From Microbulbifer donghaiensis (GTDB lineage Bacteria > Pseudomonadota > Gammaproteobacteria > Pseudomonadales > Cellvibrionaceae), in NCBI RefSeq assembly GCF_900129095.1, contig NZ_FQVA01000011.1, positions 1-32,822 of the forward strand: a stretch of DNA of 32,822 bases, given 5' to 3'. The stretch's first letter is position 1. The number at the start of each line of letters is the position of its first letter. The translations under genes were made by a program, and so were the position numbers. Below are positions 15,180 to 23,747 of this stretch, piece by piece. A model generated the notes under the pieces. That model searched no databases, had not been told where the DNA came from, and was given only the letters and a program-made list of their open reading frames with translations.

Positions 15180-15198
15180 CCAGCTGAGCTAGGGGCGG
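15180..15198 (-). pseudogene. Truncated 5' fragment of tRNA-Arg
   Basis: Nineteen bases, CCGCCCCTAGCTCAGCTGG on the minus strand, are identical to the first 19 bases of the tRNA-Arg gene at 15003-15021. Identity stops exactly at tRNA nucleotide 1 on one side and within the D arm on the other. The two copies are direct repeats 177 bases apart. This fragment lies about 27 bases after the expected transcription start, where an intact tRNA gene would be expected. Confidence 0.8.
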
Positions 15199-15231
15199 AT
15201 GGCATCTGGGCTATTGCCAGTGCGGACGCGG

Positions 15232-15260
15232 ATTATACAGAAGGGGTAGGGTGCGGGAAA
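15232..15260 (-). promoter_or_regulatory. Probable sigma70 promoter of the tRNA-Arg transcript
   Basis: A perfect -10 TATAAT (complement of 15232-15237) is followed by the GC-rich discriminator CCGCGTCC, typical of growth-rate-controlled stable RNA promoters. A weak -35, TTTCCC (complement of 15255-15260), lies 17 bases upstream. Transcription would start near 15225 and run toward the tRNA. Confidence 0.55.
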
Positions 15261-15300
15261 GCGGGGATTCCCGGGATTCCTCCGTCTGGGGTCACAGCCC

Positions 15301-15329
15301 TTCGCAGCGGGCGGCACAATGCTTATAAT
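15301..15329 (+). promoter_or_regulatory. Probable sigma70 promoter of the cytochrome c5 gene
   Basis: TTCGCA (15301-15306), a 17-base spacer and TATAAT (15324-15329) match the consensus 4/6 and 6/6. The predicted start near 15336 gives a leader of about 85 bases before the cytochrome ATG. It is back to back with the tRNA promoter. Confidence 0.55.
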
Positions 15330-15421
15330 GCGCGGCTGGTAGCAGTATGCGGCAGTGTGCCGGTAGTCTACGGGCCGCCCAGTTCGGCCTTTTGGGAAAA
15401 GTCGGCCTCTAGGGGGATAGG

Positions 15422-15838
15422 ATGAAGAAGATTTTGAGTATTGTGGCGGCCCTGGCCGTTAGTGCGGCCGCTGCAATGGCGCAGTCGGTGGATCAGGAAA
15501 TTGCCGAGCGTATCGCGCCGGCGGGCGAAACCTGCATGCAGGGCGACGAGTGTGCGGCAGCAGTGGCTGCGGCTCCGGCGGCCGCCGGTGGTGCGGCCCG
15601 CAGCGGTGAGGCGGTCTACAACGCCAGCTGCGCGACCTGTCACGGCACTGGTGCTGCGGGTGCGCCCAAGCTCGGCGATGCCGGCGCCTGGGGCCCGCGC
15701 GTCGACAAGGGTATGGACACGCTCTACACCCACGCCATCAACGGCTTCAACGCCATGCCGGCCAAGGGCCTGTGCATGGACTGCAGCGAAGATGAAGTCA
15801 AAGCCGCTGTGGATTACATGGTGGAAGGCAGCAAGTAA
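15422..15838 (+). CDS. Cytochrome c5 family protein
   Basis: A small exported c-type cytochrome of 138 residues that carries electrons in the periplasm. The signal peptide is MKKILSIVAALAVSAAAAMA, cleaved near residue 20. An Ala-rich linker precedes the haem domain, which has haem attachment CATCH at about residues 72-76 in YNASCATCHGTGAAGAPKLG. NGFNAMPAKGLCMDCS supplies the distal Met ligand and the extra Cys pair (CMDC) characteristic of cytochrome c5. A purine-rich ribosome site (GGGGGATAGG) lies directly before the ATG. It is monocistronic, with a promoter at 15301-15329 and an intrinsic terminator at 15862-15889. The redox partner cannot be deduced. Confidence 0.93.
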   Translation: MKKILSIVAALAVSAAAAMAQSVDQEIAERIAPAGETCMQGDECAAAVAAAPAAAGGAARSGEAVYNASCATCHGTGAAGAPKLGDAGAWGPRVDKGMDTLYTHAINGFNAMPAKGLCMDCSEDEVKAAVDYMVEGSK

Positions 15839-15861
15839 GCGACCGCTTACTCTGATTGTAG

Positions 15862-15889
15862 AAAGGCCGCTCTATGAGCGGCCTTTTTT
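15862..15889 (+). terminator. Intrinsic terminator of the cytochrome c5 gene
   Basis: AAAGGCCGCTC-TAT-GAGCGGCCTTT is an 11-bp perfect stem with a three-base loop and a TTTTTT tail, 24 bases after the stop codon. Confidence 0.9.
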
Positions 15890-15919
15890 GTGTCCGTTGG
15901 TGTGTCATTTATTGGAGGT

Positions 15920-15983
15920 CGTCACACCGGCGCAGGCCGGTGTCCAGTTGGGGGCTGGATGCCGGATCAAGTCCGGCATGACG
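15920..15983. repeat. Dispersed intergenic inverted repeat (CGTCA...TGACG ends)
   Basis: The block starts CGTCACACCGGCGCAGGCCGG and ends CCGGATCAAGTCCGGCATGACG, with CCAG/CTGG facing each other in the middle. Inside are two smaller hairpins. This layout is familiar as a repeat family scattered through many proteobacterial genomes. It lies between the convergent cytochrome c5 and rep genes. Confidence 0.55.
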
Positions 15984-16076
15984 AGGGCCCGGCCCTCGCC
16001 CTTCGGGCAGCCTCCGGCTGTGCTAATTGGCGTGCCCGGCCGCTCCATGTATTCGCGGCGCCTTCGGCCATGCCAT
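15982..16076. other. Run of short perfect hairpins before the rep stop
   Basis: Contiguous stems with three-base loops: CGAGGGC-CCG-GCCCTCG (15982-15998), GCCC-TTC-GGGC (15998-16008) and CAGCC-TCC-GGCTG (16008-16020). They have the same style as the hairpins of the tRNA-Arg locus (14336-15164). No gene is supported; these may serve as 3' structures for the convergent genes. Confidence 0.5.
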
Positions 16077-18110
16077 TTAGTCGAACATACTCAGCAGCGA
16101 GCCCAGCGTCTCCTCGCCCTTGGCCTGGTTCTGCTCCGGCGTGGCCTTGCCGAAGCCCTCGAAGATGCAGTCCTCCTCGGGCAGCTCGTCGAGGAAGCGG
16201 CTGGGGGTGGTGTCCTGGGTCTCGCCGAACTGCTTGCGCTTGCCGGCCAGGGTCATCGTCAGGGTCTTCTGCGCGCGGGTGATGCCGACGTAGGTGAGGC
16301 GGCGCTCCTCCTCGATATTGTCGTCCTCGATGCTGTTGCGGTGCGGCAGCAGGTTTTCCTCCATGCCGATCATGAACACGTGGGGATACTCCAGGCCCTT
16401 GGAGGCGTGCAGGGTCATCAGGCTGACCTTGTCGGTGGCCTCTTCCTCTTCCTGGCGCTCGAGCATATCGCGTAGGATCAGCTTGGAGATCGCCTGTTCC
16501 AGGCGGATGTCCTGCTCCAGCTCGTCGTCGGTGCCTTCCATGATCTTGTTCAGGCTTTCCAGCAGCCAGTAGACGTTTTCCATGCGCTTCTCGGCCACCT
16601 TCTCGCTGCTGGCGTTCTGCGACAGCCAGCCGGCGTAGTCGATGTCGTCGAGCATCTCGCGCAGCGCGGCGTCCGGGCTGTTTTCGCGGCAGTTGCGCTG
16701 CACTCCCTCAAGCCACAGCGCGAAGCGGTTCAGGCGCTCGTAGCCCTGCTCGTTGATGTGTTCCTTGAAACCGAGTTCGGAGCAGCCGCTGTACATCGAG
16801 ATCTCGCGGCCCTTGGCATAGTTGCCCAGCGCCTCCAGGGTGCTGGTGCCTATCTGCCGGCGCGGGGTGTTGATGATGCGCAGGAAGGCGTTGTCGTCGT
16901 CCGGGTTTACCAGCAGGCGCAGGTAGGCCATCACGTCCTTGATCTCCGCGCGGGCGAAAAAGCTGGTGCCGCCGGACATCTGGTAGGGGATCTGGTTTTC
17001 CTGCAGCTTCATTTCTATGAGCCGCGCCTGGTGGTTGCCGCGGTAGAGCACGGCGAAGTCCATGAACTTGGCACCGCGGCGCGCCTTCTGCAGGAAGATC
17101 TCGTTGGCGACCCGCTCGGCCTCTTCGTTCTCGTTCGCCACCTTGAGCACGCGGATCTCGTCGCCGAGGCCGCGGTCGGACCAGAGCGCCTTGTCGAACT
17201 CGTGCGGGTTGTGGGCGATCAGGTGGTTGGCCACCTTGAGGATGCGGCTGGTGGAGCGGTAGTTCTGTTCCAGCTTGATCAGGCGCAGGCTGGGGAAGTC
17301 GGTCTTCAGCGCGCTCATGTTTTCCGGGCGCGCGCCGCGCCAGGCGTAGATCGACTGGTCGTCGTCGCCCACCACGGTCAGGCCGCCGCGGCCGCCGACC
17401 AGCAGTTTCACCAGCAGGTACTGGGAGTTGTTGGTGTCCTGGTACTCGTCCACCAGCAGGTAGCGGATTTTCTTGCGCCAGCGCTGCAGCAGCTCCGGGT
17501 CGGTGTCGAACAGCTGCACCGGCAGCAGGATCAGGTCGTCGAAGTCCACCGCGTTGTAGGCCTTGAGGGCGTCGCAGTAGCGCCCGTAGGCCACGGCGAT
17601 GGCCTGTTCGCCCGGGCTCTGCGCCGTCTCCAGCGCCTTGCGCGGGGTCAGCATGTCGTTCTTCCAGTTGGAGATCTGGTTCTGCACCCGGTCGAGCAGG
17701 TCGGTGTCCAGATCGCCGTCGCGCAGCATCAGCTCCTTGATTAGGCCGCGGGCGTCCTCGGCGTCGAAGATGGAGAAGCCCGGCTTGAAGCCGGCGGCGC
17801 GGTACTCCTTGCGCAGTATGTTCAGGCCCAGGTTGTGGAAGGTGGACACGGTCAGGCCGTGACTGGCCTTGGAGCGCTTGCCGTCCGCGCCCGCCAGCAG
17901 CTTGCCGACCCGCTCCTTCATCTCGCGGGCGGCCTTGTTGGTGAAGGTCAGGGCGGCGATATTGCGCGCCTGATAGCCGCACTCCTCGATCAGGTAGGCG
18001 ATCTTGCGCGTGATCACACTGGTCTTGCCGGAACCGGCACCGGCCAGCACCAGGCACGGGCCGTCGACGTATTTCACCGCCTCCGCCTGGCGGGGGTTCA
18101 GCTTGGTCAT
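16077..18110 (-). CDS. rep: ATP-dependent DNA helicase Rep
   Basis: A superfamily 1A 3'-to-5' helicase of 677 residues, close to the length of E. coli Rep, which assists replication forks through protein roadblocks and restarts them. Motifs appear in order: Walker A AGAGSGKT (Lys29), TFTNKAAREMKERV (Ia), LLVDEYQDTNNSQYLLVKLL (II), VVGDDDQSIYAWRGA (III), LEQNYRST (IV), VSLMTLHASKGLEYPHVFMI (V) and EERRLTYVGITRAQKTL (VI). The N-terminus MTKLNPRQAEAVKYVDGPCL and the middle segment ISMYSGCSELGF are Rep-like rather than UvrD-like. It is convergent with the cytochrome c5 gene, and its promoter should lie in 18111-18235. Confidence 0.96.
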   Translation of the reverse strand: MTKLNPRQAEAVKYVDGPCLVLAGAGSGKTSVITRKIAYLIEECGYQARNIAALTFTNKAAREMKERVGKLLAGADGKRSKASHGLTVSTFHNLGLNILRKEYRAAGFKPGFSIFDAEDARGLIKELMLRDGDLDTDLLDRVQNQISNWKNDMLTPRKALETAQSPGEQAIAVAYGRYCDALKAYNAVDFDDLILLPVQLFDTDPELLQRWRKKIRYLLVDEYQDTNNSQYLLVKLLVGGRGGLTVVGDDDQSIYAWRGARPENMSALKTDFPSLRLIKLEQNYRSTSRILKVANHLIAHNPHEFDKALWSDRGLGDEIRVLKVANENEEAERVANEIFLQKARRGAKFMDFAVLYRGNHQARLIEMKLQENQIPYQMSGGTSFFARAEIKDVMAYLRLLVNPDDDNAFLRIINTPRRQIGTSTLEALGNYAKGREISMYSGCSELGFKEHINEQGYERLNRFALWLEGVQRNCRENSPDAALREMLDDIDYAGWLSQNASSEKVAEKRMENVYWLLESLNKIMEGTDDELEQDIRLEQAISKLILRDMLERQEEEEATDKVSLMTLHASKGLEYPHVFMIGMEENLLPHRNSIEDDNIEEERRLTYVGITRAQKTLTMTLAGKRKQFGETQDTTPSRFLDELPEEDCIFEGFGKATPEQNQAKGEETLGSLLSMFD

Positions 18111-18234
18111 TGAGGAGCTACATCTTGAGTTCGCATTGAGGCGGCGATTCTACCAGTGTTGGAGTGAATACTCGCTTGAGATGCGCTATCGGTCCGGCCT
18201 TTTCTATAGCTTCGTCATAGCGGTGGAATTGCCT

Positions 18235-18301
18235 TGTAGGAGCCTGCTCGCAGGCGAAGAGATCAGCACTCAGCAGTCATTCGCCTGCAGGCAGGCTCCT
18301 A
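18235..18301. repeat. REPIN-like doublet of REP sequences
   Basis: TGTAGGAGCCTGCTCGCAGG at the left and CCTGCAGGCAGGCTCCTA at the right are inverted REP copies enclosing about 20 bases, the standard REPIN layout. The core GTAGGAGCCTGC is shared with the elements at 5-26 and 127-152, more than 18 kb away. It fills most of the rep/MmyB-regulator intergenic region (18111-18412); nothing else was recognised there. Confidence 0.75.
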
Positions 18302-18412
18302 ACATGCAGCTCGTGGCACTCCCAGTCCCATCGTTTTATATTGGATTCCCGTGCCACAGAACCATAGCGAGCCGCTCCAGTCATGAAGCCATCCGCGCTG
18401 CCCTTTGTCGAG

Positions 18413-19243
18413 ATGTCCAAAGTCGAGAGTGCCTTCGGTCGCCTGATGCATTTCTGGCGCAAGGCCTCGGGTCTGTCCCAGGAGCAGCTGTCCGACCCGC
18501 TCGGCGTGTCCACCCGCCATATCAGCTTTCTCGAGACCGGCCGCTCCAAGCCATCGCGCGTTGTCGCGCAGACGCTGGCGGATATCTTCGAACTGTCGGC
18601 GCGAGACCGCGCCTACCTGCTGGCCGCGGCCGGTTTCTCCGCCGACCAGTCCGTTTTCGACTGCCCCGAGCTGTCGGTGTGGCTGCGCAGGTCGATGCGC
18701 GTGGCGCTGGAGCGGAGTGAACCGGCACCGGCCTTCGTGCACGACAGCTACGGCCGCCTGCTGGCGGTCAACCGTGCCTGGCTGGCGTTCTTCCTGCCGC
18801 GCGTGGCCCCGCATTTGCTGGCCGGCGAAGCGAATATCTGTGAGCTGATGATGAATCCCGAAGGCCTGCGCCCGCGGTTGGAGAACGGCATCGCGCTGGC
18901 CAGCGGCCTGGCCCTGTACATCACCATGGAGACGCTGCAGGGGGACGACCCGGAGGGCTGGACACTGCTGGAGCGGCTGCAGGCCTCGGGCTCGATTCCG
19001 CAGAACTGGCAGCAGCTCGGCCGGAAATTGCTGCACACCAGCCACTATCCGCTGTCGCTGAAGACCGATGGCGGGGTGATAGACCTGACCGTCTACAACG
19101 ACACCCTGTCATCCGCCCCGCAGCTGGTGCAGCCGCGCCTCCTGATCGGCCGCATCTACCGCGACGACGGCGGGCCCGTACTGACCGAGGCGGAACTGGC
19201 GGCGGCGCCGGCAGAGCACCCGCTGTTGTATAAGGGCCTGTAG
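18413..19243 (+). CDS. XRE-family regulator with MmyB-like ligand-binding domain (second copy)
   Basis: The preferred ATG at 18413 gives MSKVESAFGRLMHFWRKASG, which aligns with the start of the paralogue at 10693 (MSETAYNAFGHLLRFWRRVR). An ATG at 18383 would add ten residues. The length is 276 residues. The XRE helix-turn-helix spans about 8-65 (GLSQEQLSDPLGVSTRHISF, LETGRSKPS). The MmyB-like domain follows (APAFVHDSYGRLLAVNRAWLAF to RLLIGRIYRDDGGPV). It lies on the same strand, 107 bases before a permease gene, with a 15-bp palindrome between them, so it may control that transporter. Its own promoter would fall in or beside the REPIN-like doublet. The ligand is unknown. Confidence 0.9.
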   Translation: MSKVESAFGRLMHFWRKASGLSQEQLSDPLGVSTRHISFLETGRSKPSRVVAQTLADIFELSARDRAYLLAAAGFSADQSVFDCPELSVWLRRSMRVALERSEPAPAFVHDSYGRLLAVNRAWLAFFLPRVAPHLLAGEANICELMMNPEGLRPRLENGIALASGLALYITMETLQGDDPEGWTLLERLQASGSIPQNWQQLGRKLLHTSHYPLSLKTDGGVIDLTVYNDTLSSAPQLVQPRLLIGRIYRDDGGPVLTEAELAAAPAEHPLLYKGL

Positions 19244-19300
19244 CGCCTTACCCCGCAGGTAATGGGGAAATGGCCCGCGCCCGCCTAAGCTGATTGGAAA

Positions 19301-19315
19301 GTAACTGACAGTTAC
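19301..19315. promoter_or_regulatory. Candidate operator, 15-bp perfect palindrome
   Basis: GTAACTG-A-CAGTTAC has two perfect 7-base arms and a single central base, located 35 bases before the permease ATG. It has the same 7-1-7 geometry, but a different sequence, as the palindrome beside the other MmyB-type regulator. It may be the site of the upstream regulator. Confidence 0.45.
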
Positions 19316-19350
19316 GTTGCCCGAATAACAATAAGCAGAGGCAAAGTGCG

Positions 19351-20721
19351 ATGAGTGAACTTCCCAACCGATCCCGCGGCTGGCGCTGGGGGCCCTTCAC
19401 CCTGTGCGTTCCCCTGCTGCACCTGAAAGTGGTGCCGTCCCAGATGCTGCAGGGCCTGGTGGTGGCCAGCGCGACCAGCATGATCATGGCGCCGGTGATG
19501 ACCGGCTATTTCGGCCTCAGCTTCGAGGAAGCGGTGGCGCTGATACTGCTGGCGAATACCGTGCTCTGTTCTTCCTTCATCCTGTTCGGCGAGCCTTTTG
19601 CGCCGGGGATGCTGACTCCGGCATTTCCGCTGGTGCTGACCTTTATCGTCAGCGGTTATCCCGAGGGGCCGGAGCGCTTCCAGGTGATGACGGCGCTGTC
19701 GCTGAGCCTGGCCGCGATTGCGCTGCTTTTCAGCCTTACCGGGCTGTCGCGACGGGTGATGGCGTCGCTGCCGGCGGCGCTGAAGGCGGGCATTATCTTC
19801 GGTGCCGCCATCTCGGCGATGGACCGGGTGTTCGTCAAGGATGTCGCGCTGTTCGAAACCCACCCGCTCAGTGCCAGTACCGCGCTGATCGTCGCGCTGC
19901 TGTTCACTTTCTCCAGCCCGATTCAGCAGTTGCGGGCAAGAAACCGCATCGTCGATGCCGTATCGAGCCTCGGCCTGCTGCCGGGCTTTCTCGCCGCGGC
20001 GCTGGTGGGTGTGGCCGCGGGCGAGGTGCAGTTCGACATTCAATGGGGCTGGCTGCTGCCACCGATCGGCGCCACGCTGGCCAAGGTGTCGCCGCTGGCC
20101 ATCGGCTGGCCGCCGCTGGCCATGTACCTGGAAGTGCTGCCACTGGCGTTCGTGGCCTATGTGATCCTGTTCGGCGATTTCGTCACCGGCACGGAGATGA
20201 TCAGGAGTGCCCAGGGCGAGCGACCGGACGATCCGATCGATATCAACTTCGAGCGCACCCAGGTGGCGGTCGCGGCGCGCAACGGCGTGTCGGCGGTGAT
20301 CGCGCCGCTGTTCCCGTTCCAGGGCGTGCTCTGGACCGGTGTGCACGCGGTGGTGGTGCAGGCGTGGCAGAGCGGCCGCGACAAGGTGGTGGATCTGCGC
20401 AGCGGTATCGGTTCCTACTATGTGTACGGCTTGCCGTTTATCTACCTGTGCCTGCCGTGGGTCAGCCTGGTCAAGCCGCTGATGAGCATCGCGCTGATGC
20501 TGACCCTGGCACTGACGGCCTTCGCCTGCTTTATGGTGGCGGCGCCGCTGGTGCGGAAACCGCTGGAGATGGTCTGTGCGCTGGTGATCGGCTATATGCT
20601 GGCGGTGTTCGATGTGTGGACCGCGATAGCGGTGGCGATCTTCCTGCTGGTGGCGGTCAACGGCAACCTGCCGCGCTGGCGCAAGGCGGAGAACCCGACT
20701 GCGGAAGTTGGCGAAAACTGA
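19351..20721 (+). CDS. Multi-pass permease, NCS2/xanthine-uracil-like
   Basis: An inner-membrane protein of 456 residues with about 12 or more hydrophobic segments. There are charged loops near residues 286-312 (SAQGERPDDPIDINFERTQ) and short polar ends. The pattern of a conserved segment GEPFAPGMLTPAFPLVL and a mid-protein GDFVTGTEMIR recalls nucleobase-cation symporter 2 (xanthine/uracil permease) and related 7+7 inverted-repeat carriers. I do not see the full NCS2 signature, so substrate and exact family are open. A purine-rich ribosome site (AGAGGCAAAG) precedes the ATG. It lies after an MmyB-type regulator and a palindromic candidate operator. A strong hairpin follows the stop. Confidence 0.7.
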   Translation: MSELPNRSRGWRWGPFTLCVPLLHLKVVPSQMLQGLVVASATSMIMAPVMTGYFGLSFEEAVALILLANTVLCSSFILFGEPFAPGMLTPAFPLVLTFIVSGYPEGPERFQVMTALSLSLAAIALLFSLTGLSRRVMASLPAALKAGIIFGAAISAMDRVFVKDVALFETHPLSASTALIVALLFTFSSPIQQLRARNRIVDAVSSLGLLPGFLAAALVGVAAGEVQFDIQWGWLLPPIGATLAKVSPLAIGWPPLAMYLEVLPLAFVAYVILFGDFVTGTEMIRSAQGERPDDPIDINFERTQVAVAARNGVSAVIAPLFPFQGVLWTGVHAVVVQAWQSGRDKVVDLRSGIGSYYVYGLPFIYLCLPWVSLVKPLMSIALMLTLALTAFACFMVAAPLVRKPLEMVCALVIGYMLAVFDVWTAIAVAIFLLVAVNGNLPRWRKAENPTAEVGEN

Positions 20722-20731
20722 ATCCTGCCTA

Positions 20732-20756
20732 CGGGAGCGGCCCGGTGCCGCTCCCG
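20732..20756 (+). terminator. Strong hairpin after the permease gene
   Basis: CGGGAGCGGC-loop-GCCGCTCCCG is a perfect 10-bp stem with a five-base loop, 11 bases after the stop. The following CATATAC has no T run, so it may stabilise the 3' end rather than terminate. Confidence 0.5.
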
Positions 20757-20821
20757 CATATACATCCCGCGCCCGATTGGCTATAACTGCCACCCTGAGT
20801 TTCCCGCCGGGCGGAATTCCC

Positions 20822-21094
20822 ATGCAACAGCCCATTACGGGTTACCACCGTGACGAAGAAGAGCACTGGGTCGCCGAGCTGGCCTGCGGCCACAACCAGC
20901 ATGTGCGCCACGACCCGCCGTGGCAGAATCGCCCCTGGGTCGTGAGCGAAAGCGGACGCGCCGAGATGCTCGGTTATTTCTTGAATTGTAAAAAATGCGA
21001 CCAGGGTGCCCCGCGGGACAATGAAGCCGCGCCCCCAGACCGCGATGTGGGACGCCATGATCAGAACCGCAGCGACGAGGTACAGGACAAATGA
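20822..21094 (+). CDS. DUF3565 family protein
   Basis: A 90-residue protein of a conserved but uncharacterised proteobacterial family. The start is ATG 20822 (GGCGG upstream), because the sequence [20 protein letters not shown] is the family's usual beginning; the frame is open back to 20708. The core has [20 protein letters not shown], then GYFLNCKKC. The Cys-Gly-His, further histidines and CxxC suggest a small zinc-binding fold. The C-terminal 30 residues are charged and variable. Its stop overlaps the next ATG by four bases (ATGA), so it is translationally coupled to the YaiI-like gene. Confidence 0.85.
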   Translation: MQQPITGYHRDEEEHWVAELACGHNQHVRHDPPWQNRPWVVSESGRAEMLGYFLNCKKCDQGAPRDNEAAPPDRDVGRHDQNRSDEVQDK

Positions 21095-21540
21095 CAAAAA
21101 TCTGGGTCGATGCCGACGCCTGCCCGGTGGTGATCAAGGAAATCCTGTTCCGCGCCGCCGAGCGCACGCACACGGAGATGACCCTGATCGCCAATCAGCC
21201 GGTGCGGGTGCCGCCGTCGCGTTTTATCAAGTCCATGCAGGTCACGTCCGGATTCGATGTGGCGGACAACGAGATCGTCCAGCGCTGTTCCGCCGGTGAC
21301 CTGGTAATCACCAGCGATATCCCGCTGGCGGCGGAAGTGATCGACAAGGGTGCCACCGCGCTGAGTCCGCGCGGCGAGCGGCACACCGCGGCGAATATCC
21401 GCGCGCGCCTGAATATGCGCGACTTCATGGACACCATGCGCGCGAGCGGCCTGCACACCGGCGGACCGCCACCGCTCGGCCAGCAGGAGCGCAAGGCCTT
21501 TGCCGATCAGCTGGATAAGTGGCTCGCCAAGAAAAAGTAG
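21091..21540 (+). CDS. YaiI/YqxD family protein (DUF188)
   Basis: A 149-residue member of a widespread family with a PIN/NYN-like nuclease fold; the biochemical role is not settled. Family features are [20 protein letters not shown] (Asp-rich first strand), [30 protein letters not shown] (acidic site), [20 protein letters not shown] and [20 protein letters not shown] near the end. The length is typical. It overlaps the DUF3565 gene by four bases and is followed 27 bases later by a GNAT gene on the same strand. Confidence 0.92.
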   Translation: MTKIWVDADACPVVIKEILFRAAERTHTEMTLIANQPVRVPPSRFIKSMQVTSGFDVADNEIVQRCSAGDLVITSDIPLAAEVIDKGATALSPRGERHTAANIRARLNMRDFMDTMRASGLHTGGPPPLGQQERKAFADQLDKWLAKKK

Positions 21541-21567
21541 TCTTTAAGGAAATCGGGAAACCGAGCC

Positions 21568-22940
<1,373 letters not shown>

Positions 22941-23009
22941 CGGCAAACTATCGCGTGTAGTATCAGCGCAGATATCGGCAAAAAATAAAAGTAACGGGGG
23001 CGATCAGGA

Positions 23010-23747
23010 ATGCCATATTTAATTCTTTCCCTGCTGTTGCAGGTGGCCTTTATCGTACATATATTGAAGACGGGCCGCAGTACCACCTGGATCTGGATCG
23101 TCGTCATGCTGCCCCTGGCCGGCATGATCGCCTATTTGATTGTCGAGGTCCTGCCCACAATGTCGCAGAGCCGGGCGGGCCGGCAGGCCAGCCGCAAGGT
23201 GCGCTCAGTGATCAATCCCAACCGGGATATCAATCAGGCGGTGCACAACTATCGGGTGTCTGACACGGTAGAAAATTCGATGCGCCTCGCCGATGAATGC
23301 CTGAATCGGGGCATGGCGGAGGACGCCCGGGAACTGTTTCGCAAATGCCTGAAGGGACCCCATGCCGACGATCCGGATCTGCTGTTCGGCCTGGCACGCG
23401 CGCAGTTTGCGCTGGGTGAGTACAGTGAGGTCAAAGACATTCTCGACCAGCTGAAGGAACGCAATCCGGACTACCGCAATGCCGAGGCACACCTGCTGTA
23501 TGCGCGCGCGTTGGAGGGAATGAATCAGGTCGCGGCCGCCCTGCACGAGTACGAAGCACTGCACAGCTACTACCCCGGCCCCGATGCCTCTGTTTACTAC
23601 GGCAAATTTCTGAAGTCGCAGAGTCAGTTCGAGCAGGCCCGGGCGGTGTTTCGTCAAGTGCTGGATAAGGCCGAAGGCCTGGGCAAGCACTACCAGATGC
23701 TGCATAAAGACCAGCTCAAGCTGGCCAGAAGTGAAATGGTGATGTGA
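23010..23747 (+). CDS. PLDc_N membrane anchor fused to TPR repeats
   Basis: A 245-residue inner-membrane protein. Residues of about 1-50 form two membrane segments (MPYLILSLLLQVAFIVHILK and TWIWIVVMLPLAGMIAYLIV), resembling the PLDc_N module found before cardiolipin synthases, but no phospholipase D HKD motif follows. From about residue 90 to the end there are TPR-like helix pairs (AEDARELFRKCLKG, PDLLFGLARAQFALGEYSE, AEAHLLYARALEGMNQVAAA, FEQARAVFRQVLDKA). It is probably a cytoplasm-facing scaffold; the partner is unknown. Its TGA is followed at once by the ATG of a RimJ-type acetyltransferase, suggesting coupled translation. Confidence 0.85.
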   Translation: MPYLILSLLLQVAFIVHILKTGRSTTWIWIVVMLPLAGMIAYLIVEVLPTMSQSRAGRQASRKVRSVINPNRDINQAVHNYRVSDTVENSMRLADECLNRGMAEDARELFRKCLKGPHADDPDLLFGLARAQFALGEYSEVKDILDQLKERNPDYRNAEAHLLYARALEGMNQVAAALHEYEALHSYYPGPDASVYYGKFLKSQSQFEQARAVFRQVLDKAEGLGKHYQMLHKDQLKLARSEMVM

